DNA of 64,000 bases from Orychophragmus violaceus (Eukaryota; Streptophyta; Magnoliopsida; Brassicales; Brassicaceae), in assembly GCA_030180135.1 (NCBI GenBank), contig CM058239.1:68207823-68271822 (forward strand). The letters run 5' to 3'. A model generated the notes under the pieces. That model was not told the origin of the DNA. It was given only the letters and a program-made list of their open reading frames with translations, and did no database searches. The position numbers and the translations under genes are program-made. Numbering within the stretch: position 1 is the stretch's first letter; every line of letters begins with the position of its first letter. This document shows, piece by piece, positions 45,968 to 56,929 of this stretch.

Positions 45968-47171
45968 CAATTCACATGTAAGAAAACATGATGAACTCAG
46001 GTCTAAGGACTATACTCTATAGTCGTAATGAAAACTCGCATGACACTTATATATAACTATCCCGTAGAGTTATCATTAGTGGATCATGTCCGATCCTGTG
46101 TTCTCCAACACATATCTATGTGATTGACTTTAATACTCTTATTAATGACTCCATGAAACTTAGTCATCAGTCACCTCACATACTAGTCTCACGCGGTTGT
46201 TAATGTCCCACTTTAACAACCTTGACCAGGGACCAACTTAATTTATGTCATTTATCACTTATAGGGTTTCATGATCAAATCACATACTTGATGACCTATA
46301 AAATGTCATAAATTACTTTGGGACTATTATTTAATAACATAATTAAATAATACTGATGTCAGAATTCATTAACATAATCAAATTATGTCTTCATGAACAT
46401 CATATCATAACTAAAATTAATAACAACAACTCCCACTAAAATTAAGATCACATCTTAAGACATCTAATGCCTGTAGTAGTTGTTTGAACCTCATTCGCTC
46501 TTGCTCAGCGTGTGTCGAAGGACACTGCGTCTTGCTAAGAGTAATGCCAATTGTCATTGGCATGAAGCCCTTCTTGGAATCATGCATATTTGACATGTGC
46601 AAGACCTTATCAATATACGCATCTTGACACAATCCAATTAACTTGTCCAATCTATCTCTATAGATTCTTATTCCAAGAATGTTTACGGTTTCTCCCACAT
46701 TTTGCATCGAAAAACAACTTTCGAGTCAAGTCTTAACAGACTGTGACAATGGAATTTCATTTCCGAGAAGCAGTATGTTATCAACATACAATACTAGAAA
46801 TGCAACTGAGCTCGCACTAGTCTTCTTGTAAACACACGGTTCCTCTTCGTTCCTGATGAAGTCAAACCTTTTGACCGCTTCATCAAAACGAAGACTCCAA
46901 CTCCGAGATGCTTGCTTCAATCCATAAATGGATCGATGAAGCTTGCATATCTTCCTAGCAGTATTAGGATTAATGAAATCTTCAGGTTATGTCATGTACA
47001 CATCCTTTTCAGAATTCCATTTTCGGAGTCAGGGCTCATCATTGCTTCTTCAAAATTCGCCGGCCCGTCACTTTCAATGATCAACAGATCATGGCAATTG
47101 GTTACGAGAAATCCACATTTCTCGGGTTCGTGACGGATCCTTTCGGATCTATGAGCTTCTGGTTTGTGTAA

Positions 47172-47366
47172 AAGTCGCACATATATCTCATATATAGACT
47201 TTTACCACGACCTAATTAACCAAGATTTAAACCGTAGTTAATTAAGTCATAAACCAAAATCAATATTTTGGTTCGCGATCTGTGTCGATCGATACACCTT
47301 TGTGTCGATCGACACTTCCTCAGAAACTCGCCATTTGAATGTATATCAAATATACATTCACTAGAT
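47172..47366 (-). repeat. LTR fragment inside the C3 pol linker
   Basis: The segment aligns with LTR positions 37385-37575 of C3: CATATATAGAC, AATTAACCA, TTAATTAAGTCATAAA, the motif pair (centres 47288.5 and 47308.5), and ATATCAAATATACATT. It sits between VVPEV and RRSERIRHEPE of the pol linker and is more diverged than the C3 LTRs are from each other. Confidence 0.75.
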
Positions 47367-48185
47367 CCTTTGCAAACTTCAGGCACCACAAGTGCATGTT
47401 CTACAACTCTTTGTAGATTTAACTGTTGTTCTTCCTCATCAGGTTGAGCAGCCTCCTGTGATTTTCGAATTTCTTCGAGTTGTACTTTTACTTCCACTGT
47501 TCTTCCTGGAAAGAAATCTTTCTCAAGAAAACCACAATTCCGAGCAACAAACATTTTGTTCTCGGACCGGTTGTAAAAGTAACATGCCTTGGTCTCCTAA
47601 GATGACCAATGAAGTAGCACTTCTCGGATTTGGGTGAGAGCTTATCAGAGATTAAAAACGTTTTTCATAAGCCTCACAAACCCAAATCTTCATGAAAGAC
47701 AAATTAGGAACATTTCCAGTCCACATCTCATGTGGTGTCTTTGCAATTAATTTTATGGAACCCTATTTAGTGTAAACGCAGACGTTTCTAGAGCGTATTC
47801 TCAGAAGGATAATGGAAGATCTAAGTGACTCATCATTGATCGAACCATATCTAATAAAGTCCGATTCAGGAGGAGTGAGTTGTGAAACAATCTCACAATC
47901 TCTCAGATGATCACTAAATTCTTGACTTAAGTATTCACCTTCATGGTCTCATCGTAGAGCTTTAATACTTTTGCCAAATTGATTATGTACTTCATTCTGG
48001 AACTCTTTGAACTTTTCAAAAGATTCCGACTTATGTCTCATTAATAAGACATAACCGTACCTACTGAAATATCAGTAAAGGTAATGAAGTACTGAAAATT
48101 TTCCTTAGCACTAGCGCTCATCGGGCCATACACATCCGTATGTATAAAGCCCAATAAGCCTATGGCCCTTTCATTTTATTCGTTC

Positions 48186-48240
48186 GTTCGCAACCTGTGT
48201 CGATCGTTGCATACATGCATCGATCGACACTACCTTTGTT
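48186..48240. repeat. Motif pair inserted in the C3 integrase gene
   Basis: Compared with C2 (41926-41950), where FNK is followed by P-NERA, C3 has about 56 extra nucleotides made up of TTCGTTCGTTCGCAACC, a TCGATCGT core (centre 48203.5), a TCGATCGA core (centre 48223.5) and short flanks. Confidence 0.7.
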
Positions 48241-48696
48241 GAAAGGGGCCCTTTTCATTTTATCCAATAAACAAGGTTCACATTTCTCACATGATTCATA
48301 ATCAAATGAGCCCAAAAGTCCATCACTATGGAGCTTCTGAATCCGTTCTCATTTACGTGACCCAAACGACAATGCCAGAGAAAAGATTGATTCGTATCAT
48401 TCGATTTGAATCTCTTGGTACTAATGTTATAGTTAGGCACGTTTTGGTTTAGAACATAAGGTCCATTCTCTAATGGACTGCTACTATAAAACATATCATA
48501 ATCAAATGAATAGCACTTATTCTTAATTTGAAAACTGATATCCTTCCATATCCAAACAAGGAATAGAAATAATATTTCTGCTCACAGCAGGTACATAGTA
48601 GCAATTATTAAGTTCTAAACTATGCCAGAAGATAAAGACAAACAAATGTTCCTACGGTCAATACAGCAACTCTTGCTCCATTTCCACGCGCAGGTC

Positions 48697-49890
48697 TGAT
48701 ATATCATGGTTTTTACTAGTTTTAGACCATGATATAAGTGTGTTTTAGTGTCTTTTTGTGTTCTTTTAGAGTCTTTTACAGGTATAATCAGGTTTGGAGC
48801 TGAATTGAAGATATTGGAGTATTTTGGAGATTTTTGGAGTGTTTGGCCGAGAGATAGAGTTCACTGTCCGAAACAGAGTAATGCGTCGATCGTTGCACTC
48901 CAGCACCGATCGTTGCACCAGCGAGATGGGCCGAAACTCGGCGGTTTATGAAGAGTCAAGATATTGCACCCTGATCCAGAAGTTCCTGATATTTACAAAG
49001 AAGCCCCTGGCCGAGATTAGACCTATATAATTAAGTTTTTGGTGTTTTAATTACTTACGCTTTCATAATTAAGAGCAGAGGATTTTTAGAGCTTTTGGGG
49101 CTGATCTGAACCTTTACTTCATCTGTATTTGGAGAAGATTTCGAACCCCTTTAATTCTTTATCTTTTATGCAATTTATTCTTCATATGATTATGTTTTCA
49201 TTATCTATGTCTGAGTAGATTCCTTGTTAGGTTTAGGGTTTCTCACATAGGATTTCATGACTTGCTAGACTTGTTTAATTCAGTTAAGGATTCATAACTA
49301 TATCTGTTCTTCAATCTAATTGTGCTTAAAGCTAGTTCTAACCTGATCAATTAGAATCTAGATCTTAGGTTGCTAAATACGACACGGAAGTGTGGTTTAG
49401 GAATTTGAACTAATTAGGTTGAGCAATTAAACTTCTCGCAAACGAAAGTTTGGTTTAGGATAATTGTGAACATATCAAACTTGGAATTAATGCTAGTTTA
49501 ATCTGTTAGTTCTCGCAAACAAAAGTTTGGTTTGCTGCACTTAGACTTAGAGAATTATCGCAAAGGAATTTGGTTAATTCTATATCTGTGTTTTGAGTTC
49601 TAGAACTGTGCTTAATTAGATCCTTGCTGAATAAACTGTCTGCTTATCTGATTTCCTGAGAACGCCCTAGACCTAGCGCTCTTAATAACTTGCTTTCACA
49701 ACCAACAATCTCTGCTTTCTGTTTACTTTCTCGCATTGCTTTTAATTCAATCACATTGCTTTCTTCCTAGTTTAATTTCCTGTTCTTGAGCTATTGAATA
49801 CCAGAGTCTCTGTGGATTCGATACCTATATACTACAACCACTGAACTGTGCACTTGCAGTTAGATATAGGATTAAAACCTACACCTATCA
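48697..49890 (+). repeat. 5' LTR of A2
   Basis: 1194 bp, TG...CA. Motif pair with cores TCGATCGT and CCGATCGT, centres 48899.5 and 48919.5. Confidence 0.9.
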
Positions 49891-50044
49891 AGTTTTTGGC
49901 GCCGTTGACGGGGACTCTTAGAGTCTTCGATAGCTTTGAGCCTAGGGTTTTACTAGGATTTTTCGTTTTCTTTTCGCTTTTGTTTTTTTTAGTTACTGAT
50001 TTTCTCTGTTTTCTCTCTGTCGCAGGTACCGATTTCGCACTGCG

Positions 50045-50124
50045 TCGATCGTTGCACCCTTGCATCGATCGTCACTAGGCGATTCTGAGATTGAACCGAT
50101 CGTTGCACTGATAGCATCGATCGT
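50045..50124. repeat. Two TCGATCGT motif pairs in the A2 leader
   Basis: Centres 50048.5 and 50068.5 (20 bp), then 50099.5 and 50120.5 (21 bp). The gag ATG at 50124 overlaps the end of the second pair. Confidence 0.8.
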
Positions 50125-52639
50125 TGCCGGACGATTACAAACAGTTTATGCAGACGCAGAAAACTAGAAGTAATCCGAACTTGAGCTTAGTTAATCTCGA
50201 TCTTGAAGAACTTGGACGTTTAGAGAGAGCTAACAGAAGAGAAAGAAGAGAAAGGATGGTACATGAGCGTTTGATTCTGATACCAGATGCTGAAGGTACC
50301 CTGAGGGATCCGGAAAACAATCCTTACAATGCTGCTGGGCAAAGGATTGATGCTGAGGGACGAGTGATCCCTGATGTTGAGGAAGCTGAGCCACCACGAC
50401 AGAACCAAGCTAGACAGATGGTTGTCCATGAAAGGACTTTAGCTGACTACAACAGACCGGATGAGTATCATGCAAAACGGTCAGCTTTAGTGCTTCCTAC
50501 TTTTGAGAGAAATGATTTTGAGATCAAAACCATCTACTACTCGCTGATGAGACAGAATGCATTTCATGGTTACCCAACGGAGCAGCCTATGGATCACATT
50601 GATTCGTTTGAGGACATAGTCACTGGCATGAAGTATGATGGAGTCTGCCCGGATTATCTGTTCCTTAAGCTCTTTCCGCACAGTCTTGCTGGAGACGCTA
50701 GTGCATGGCTAAAGCAGCTAGCACCTGCTCAGTATACTACTTGGGCAGCCCTGAAGAGTGAGTTCCTGCGTCACTTCTATGATGATGCGCGCTCAGACCA
50801 GTCCAGACAGGACATACTCACCTTTTCCCAAGGAGCTGTGGAGCCTTTAAAGACTGCCTGGATGAGATTTAAGCAGTATCAGCGTGACTGCCCACACCAT
50901 GGATTTACTGAAGTTCAGTTGATTGGCATCTTTTTCAGAGGCATAGATCTTCCATATCAATCTGCACTGGATAACTCCAGTAATGCTAACTTCAACACCA
51001 GGACTCCTACACAAGCTAAGCAGTTGATTGAGAACCTAATAGGCAGCAACAGTTGCAAGACTATGGATGAGAGGAGGAAGAAATCTGGTGGAAGTGTAGA
51101 GAATTCTGACATAGCTGATATTAGATCTAGGCTGGACACAGTTTGCAATCTCCTAGCAGGTAAGAAAGCTGTCCACTTTGCCCAGGATGTAGAGGTAATT
51201 CAAACTGAGAGGACACTCAGGAGGAAGATGTGAATTACATAGGAGGATCTGGATTCCAAGGTAATAGATTTGGTAATCAACATGGAAACAGATTCTTCAA
51301 TGGAGGAAAGAAAAGTGCTTTCAACAACAACTCATCTAATTCTGGACAGACTAGTGGTTTTCAAAAGACCTTTGGACAAGGTACTCAGAGAACCTATGGA
51401 TCTTCATCTTATCAGACTCCTCCTGCACCTACAGCTCATGAGAGTAGAATGGAAGCTATGATGGAACAACTAATGGAGAGTCAGACCAAGATTGTTGTGG
51501 ACTGCAACAAGAAGTTGGATGCTGTCTATGAAGACCTCAATGGGAAGTTTGAGTCCCTGAACACTCACATGAAGCAGTTGGATACTCAGGTGAACCAGAT
51601 TTCCAGCTCAATAAAGGGAAAAGGACTAGCAGACACTCATATTAAGGCCTGGTCTGTGTACGTTAATGATGGATCTCACCTAGGTGAAAAATTTGAGCTA
51701 AGTATAGCTGAATTGGTGAAGGAAGAAGAATTCTCGGATTTTGGTGAAAAACTCTCGGGTGAAAACTGCAGTGTTGCAACGATCGACACACACTTAGTGT
51801 CGATCGATGCACGTCGTGAACAGACAGACTCACCGAGTGATGATGGTATTGATGCAGACTTAGAGCTTGATGGCTTATTCTCTGGAGTCTCTGAGATCTC
51901 TCAACAGGAGATTTATGCGCAGATTGTTAGACAACACTCCTCAGTGTCTGAAGTGATTAAGCAGGAAATTGAAGAGCTTAAGAAGCTAGAGGAGATTGGT
52001 GAAGAATTGGAAGAAATTCCATCTTCTGATGATCCACCTTATCATCCTTGTGTGCAGAGGTATTTGAACAAGATGCTGCCTCTAGATGAAGAGCTGAGAG
52101 ACTGGGTGATTATAGTTCCTCAGCATATTAGTGATGTTCTGTTGACCAAGATCTCGAAGAAGCTGCCAGATCCTGGAGTTTTTGTGCTTGATTGTTCAAT
52201 CTTTGAGGATAGTTTTAGGAGCTCTCTGTGTGATTTAGGAGCTGCTGGAAGTTTGATGCCATACTCTGTGGCAGAGAAGCTGGGTATGCTAGATTTTACT
52301 CCTACTAGGACCTCTCTTGTCCTAGCTGATCAGTCCATACGAGTTCCTGAAGGACTCCTTATGGACATCCCAGTAAGAATTGGAAACTATTTAGTTCCAA
52401 CAGACTTCCTAGTACTGAAATATGACTGTGATCCGGATGAAGCATTGCTGCTTGGAAGACCATTTTTGGCTACAGCAGGAGCGGTGATAGATGTTAGGAA
52501 CAGCCTGATAGACCTCCATCTGGGAGATGAGCCGTTGCGTTATGAGATGGATAAGCTGCGTAGACCACTGATAGATGGGCAGACATTCACCATAAGGAAT
52601 GCAGATGTTGAGCGGCCTGATGCTAGTTTAATCTGTTAG
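50124..52639 (+). pseudogene. A2 gag and aspartic protease, one frameshift
   Basis: Part 1 (50124-51233) is gag: basic helical N-terminus, HERTLADYNRPDEY, then the retrotrans_gag core DHIDSFEDIVTGMKYDGV ... LFPHSLAGDASAWLKQL ... WAALKSEFLRHFYDDARSDQ. Part 2, one frame over, continues EDVNYIGGSGFQGNRFGNQ, so a single-nucleotide change lies near 51215. It carries a coiled-coil-like linker, a motif pair in frame (centres 51782.5 and 51803.5), then protease: LPDPGVFVLDCS, LCDLGAAGSLMP (active-site DLGA) and LLLGRPFLATAGAVID. The frame runs on into the truncated LTR and stops at 52639. More complete than A1; again no pol. Confidence 0.85.
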
Positions 52640-53020
52640 TTCTCGCAAACGAAAGTTTGGTTTGCTGCACTTAGACTTAGAGAATTATCGCAAAGGAATT
52701 TGGTTAATTCTATATCTGTGTTTTGAGTTCTAGAATTGTGCTTAATTAGATCCTTGCTGAATAAACTGTCTGCTTGTCTGATTTCCTGAGAACGCCCTAG
52801 ACCTAGCGCTCTTAATAACTTGCTTTCACAACCAACAATCTCTGCTTTCTGTTTACTTTCTCGCATTGCTTTTAATTCAATCACATTGCTTTCTTCCTAG
52901 TTTAATTTCCTGTTCTTGAGCTATTGAATACCAGAGTCTCTGTGGATTCGATACCTATATACTACAACCACTGAACTGTGCACTTGCAGTTAGATATAGG
53001 ATTAAAACCTGACCCTATCA
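52621..53020 (+). repeat. 3' LTR of A2, last 400 bp only
   Basis: Colinear with 49491-49890. The junction falls within TGCTAGTTTA, with GATGCTAG on the protease side, suggesting end joining at microhomology. Confidence 0.9.
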
Positions 53021-53025
53021 AGGTC

Positions 53026-53830
53026 CACTTGTCCTTTCTCCATAGTCCTACTGTTGCTCAGGCCCTGCATATTTTCACAAAATATGAGACAAGTCTTGAC
53101 AGTTGACAAGATTGGAAAGACATCTAAATATACTTGATATTTAGTTGAGGAACGGAACTTTTAATCCAATATACATATCATATATGTATCTTAGAAGGAT
53201 TGTAATTTATTAAAACAACTAATTTTACTTAGTTTTAATTATTCTAAGAAATTGGGTTAAGTTTGGTTCGGTTCTGTGATGTCAGGTTCAATAACCGAAA
53301 TCACCAGAGACTGTGTCGACCGATGCTACTTTAGTGTCGATCGATACACTTCTACCGAAACCAATTTGCGATAACCGATCAATCCAATTGATCCGGTTTT
53401 GACAACCGGTCAGTGTCGATCGACGCTACATTAGCGTCGGTCGATACCAACCAAATCAAACCAATCGCAATAAACCGTTCTTAGCGTTTAACCATTATCA
53501 ACCAAGCTCGATAACCGGTCCAATCCAATTGAACCGATTCATCAATTTCGCGAGGTTTGTGTCGACCGACACAACTCTTGTGTCGATCGTCACTAGGCGA
53601 AACCTAAGTTTTATTCGGGTTTTCGCCCTGTGTCGATCGACGCCGGATTGGCATCGATCGACACCATGCGAAAAACCCTAAAACGTTTTCGAACAAAAAC
53701 CCTAGCCGAGATTATTTGATCAAAAACTCAATTTTAGCATGCATATCAAATATACAGTGATCCAGATTCAACTAATCTAATCAACATGCTACAGGATTCA
53801 ATAGAATAAACCCTAAGGCTCTGATACCAC
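53026..53830 (-). other. C3 protease scrap and leader, gag deleted
   Basis: 53026-53070 continues the protease segment that begins left of A2 (GQVDLRVE in the C2 alignment). Beyond it the sequence is leader-like and holds four motif pairs, 53316-53344, 53416-53444, 53562-53590 and 53633-53661, each with centres exactly 21 bp apart. The primer binding site is at 53820-53830. Confidence 0.75.
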
Positions 53831-54536
53831 TGAATGAATTTCTAGCAGTTCTAATCGGATTAGCAACCCTAGGTATAATTCCAAGCCTAGGATCTAGGGT
53901 CTAGGTATATTGAATCTACATCAGATCTCGAATTACCTGGAGTTTAGCAGCGGAATATGATTCGGTATCCGAGATTCTCAAGCGCCTCAAGTGCTGCGCC
54001 TCTACTGGTATCCACACGCACACAAACTGGAATCCGCCGGGATGCTAGTGCCGGGAGATCGGATCTCTCTGGGATACGTCTGTTTTTGAGAGGTGGCTGT
54101 GATTAGGCTTCACCTTCTACTCCAGGTCGTGCTTATATCATATATATATAGACCTGGGAAAACCTAATTAATCACCGGACCGAACCGAGATTAATTAAGT
54201 CATTAAATCGAAACCAATGTTTCGATCTGCGCCTTGCATCGATCGACACAACACTTGTGTCGATCGACACACTCTCAAAACTCGTATATTAATGTGCATC
54301 AAATACACATTAACTTGATCATTACTTTAATGATTATTCCCACATGAAGTACATCCAGTTCGCTTAGGTGTGTGACCCTGTAGGTTCATATAATACTAGT
54401 AATGAGTTCACAACTCACATATCACAAGTGGTTTCTAGCAAAACATTATGACCATCTAGTATTGTATGAATGTCTAATCTCGACAATACAACTATCTCTA
54501 GAGTGCTTACAAGTGTGATTTCAGGACATTCCCAAC
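53831..54536 (-). repeat. 5' LTR of C3
   Basis: Near-identical to 37083-37788. Motif pair with centres 54242.5 and 54263.5. The terminal A expected before the GGCGA target repeat is absent. Confidence 0.92.
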
Positions 54537-56929
54537 GGCGAGTGGTGTAGCAAGCCTTACCACTACCACAAATGCTATCCCGAATAATCCTATTGGTACG
54601 ACCACGAATCCGATCGATAATGCTCCTCCGGAGAACCCTCCCCCGGTCGTTAATGCTCTTGCGATGGTAGCTTACCAAGAACGAGAAGTTGATCTCGAAA
54701 AACAGAGCGAAGGAGATGAGAGTGAAGTAGAAGATGATGACGAGGGTAAATCCGATGACGATGAGTCAGAGAGGGGTCCGTCAGAGAGTTCAGAAGGGAC
54801 CTCAGAAGACGGTGACGAGGCCGAGTCACAGTAACAGAAACAGCAACCGCAACAGCAACAAACCCAATCGAGCTGGGAACCGCCGAGAGTCGAGGAGACA
54901 AACATACCAAACACCAAGGATGCATCTTCGGAATGTTCGGAAGAAGAAGAATTCAGCGACAGCTCTGATTCCCAATCTGTAAGTGTTATACGGTTGTTTA
55001 GGGACCGTTGTTTAGATGATGAAGTAAAACTTAGTAAACTAATAGAGTAGAACTGGTAAAATTAAGTATAACTATTCCGGTAAAACTGGTAGAACCAAAT
55101 ATAACTGGTAAAACTATGTAAAACTCAATATTGTATTAGTGGAATAAATCGGTAAAAATCATTTTTGCAGGATTCCGGTGTTGACTCGACAGCTATGCAA
55201 CCTCTGAGAATGTACTTCCCCCCAACGGAGTACAAGAAGAAAATAAAGATATCCACACGGTGCTTCTATATTGATTTTCTGGCCACTCTAGATTCTTTGC
55301 AGCCTAAGCTAACGAATGCCGAGAGGAAGTGGTTTGTAGAGCACCCCAGTTCTAACATATCTTCCACCTGCTGAAACAAGGAAACCACAAGCTGATGGGC
55401 ATGTGGATGCTACTCCTGCGTACCGCTTGCATTGAGAAGAGGATGAAAGTCTGGTTCATGGTCAACGGCGTTCTGATACGTTATGGACTGAGGGAGCATG
55501 CACTCATGTCAGGATTAAACTGCCGCAACTACCCGGTTGGCTACAAGCAGTTGGGTGGCCATAAGTTTGTGAGGAAACATTTTGGGAGGTCGATTTTTAG
55601 AGTTCAAGATGTGAAAAAGAAGCTCGAGGGTATGGGAGTTGATCAAGATAGACTGCAGATGATCGTTCTTTACTTCCTTTGCAGCGTCCTCATCGGTTAG
55701 ACGAAGACTGGAAACAATGCCACTCCGGTGGTAGATTTTTTCCTCAGAGCTGTCGATGATCTTGCGTTGTGCCGGACTTTTCCTTGGGGCAGATTCTGCT
55801 CTGACCATATGGTTGGTGAGATCTCTCACACAATGGACCATTTTAAAGGGGTTGCCAAGGAGAACAAATTGTGGCCGATTCCCGGTTTCTGTATCCCTTT
55901 GGAGGTATGTATATTAATTTTTTGTTTGAGTTATTGTTCTTGTGCTAATCTATACCATATGTGTGTTGTTACGTAGCTGTTAGCCTTTGAGGCAATTCCA
56001 GAGCTAGGGAGTACTATCCGCGAGCTAGTTATTGAGGCAGACCGTAATTGTCCAAGGATGTGCAAGGCGCAATTCAAGAGTAACTCAATGAGAGGGTTCC
56101 CTCTCTCACGGATCAATGAAGAACTTGCTATTATTAAGTGTCCGCAGGGCATTGACAACATCTTGCCAACTCGAGATGGACATGAAGAAGCTCTTCTTGA
56201 GGGTATCTATGAAGAAAGCGATATCAATGATCTCAACGATCCTGTTGTTCAGAGCTGGATGAAGGTTATTTCGGCTGGGAAGAAGGTCTATTTTCAGGAG
56301 ATATATAACGAAGCGAATGCTTTCCGACAGGCAGAGGAGGAGGAAGAGCTAAAAAAAACATGAGCTAAAAAAACCTGAGGAAAAGAGTCTTGCTGCCATT
56401 GATGCACCTGGAACTTCGAATCCTAATCATAGTGAACTTGTTGAGGTCATGAAAGGGATGCAGTCAACGATGCAAGAGGTATTTAAGATGTTGCTTGGGG
56501 GGTTTGTCGAGATGGATAAGAGACTCAAACCCATTGAAGAGTACATGGATCATATGAAAGACCTAAAAGCACAAATGGTAAAAATAGTTCCAAATATTTA
56601 TGAAAATACTTGGAGAACCGGGTATTCTAATTGTATCATACGATTGCAGGTCCGAGAAGCGATAGAGAAGACTAAGGCAGAGAAGAAAGCGGCAGAGAAG
56701 GCCCTTGGTAAACGAAAGGTGGGGGATACATCTACTGCAGCTGAGAAGCGCAACACAAGGTCGAGGATGGATTAGGACTTGGTAGTTTTGTAATTGTTTT
56801 GTTTGTGGTTGTTTTAAAGTACTATGTTGGTTTGAAGATGCTTTATTGAACCTTTTTTGGGTGTAACTACACTGTTGTTAAACTGGATGTTTTGGTTTAG
56901 AATCTATGTTAGGAAATGTTTCTGAGTAA

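Larger units (their letters stand above)
45973..48691 (-). pseudogene. C3 pol relic: integrase and RT pieces, RNase H deleted
   Basis: Minus-strand pieces align with C2 in order: pre-integrase LWHCRLGH-like at 48494-48255, integrase core near 48110-47650, linker DEEEQQLNLQRVVEHALVVPEV at 47554-47360, RRSERIRHEPE at about 47165, RT start, KQASRSWSLRFDEAVK to YVDN at 46920-46726, and LGIRIYRDR ... DSKKGF at 46707-46500. It then jumps straight to the 3' non-coding part, so RNase H is missing. Stops and frameshifts abound. Two odd insertions interrupt it, at 47172-47366 and 48186-48240. Confidence 0.85.
48697..53020 (+). mobile_element. Athila-like gag-protease LTR element A2 with TSD AGGTC, 3' LTR truncated at its start
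   Basis: Starts TGATATATC at 48697 and ends CCCTATCA at 53020; AGGTC flanks it at 48692-48696 and 53021-53025. The 5' LTR is 48697-49890, followed by the tRNA-Asp type primer binding site TGGCGCCGTTGACGGGGA (49896-49913). After gag-protease the sequence jumps into position 795 of the LTR, so the polypurine tract and most of the 3' LTR are missing. No RT, RNase H or integrase. Confidence 0.9.
37083..54536 (-). mobile_element. Defective Ty1/copia element C3, host to two nested insertions, TSD GGCGA
   Basis: The two 706-bp LTRs (37083-37788 and 53831-54536) differ by about five substitutions and an indel by eye. GGCGA flanks the element at 37078-37082 and 54537-54541. On the minus strand the primer binding site TGGTATCAGAG is next to the right LTR (53820-53830), and a polypurine tract AAGTGGGAG next to the left. 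The internal coding region lacks gag, most of protease and RNase H and has many lesions. Nested in it are C2 (38141-45967) and A2 (48697-53020). The right LTR lacks its expected terminal A at 54536. Confidence 0.9.
36881..56775 (+). pseudogene. DUF1985 (VANC-like) gene of the MULE, split by C3 and broken
   Basis: Exon 1 is 36881-37082 plus 54537-54978: MPPKTRLATKK, P/T/A-rich repeats, then after the insertion an acidic SEVEDDDEGKSDDDES stretch. Exon 2 is 55171-55904, exon 3 55977-56577, exon 4 56650-56775; junctions are GT-AG. DUF1985 hallmarks are RKWFVEHP, HKLMGMWMLLLRTA, KVWFMVNGVLIRYGLREHAL and SGLNCRNYP. The C-terminus has coiled-coil-like EAIEKTKAEKKAAEKALGKRK. Damage: the 17.4-kb insertion, TAA 54832-54834, a 1-nt loss near 55343, TAA 55353-55355, TAG 55698-55700 and a shift in the A-run near 56351. 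No Ulp1 protease domain follows. By family analogy it acted as a DNA-binding anti-silencing protein. Confidence 0.7.
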
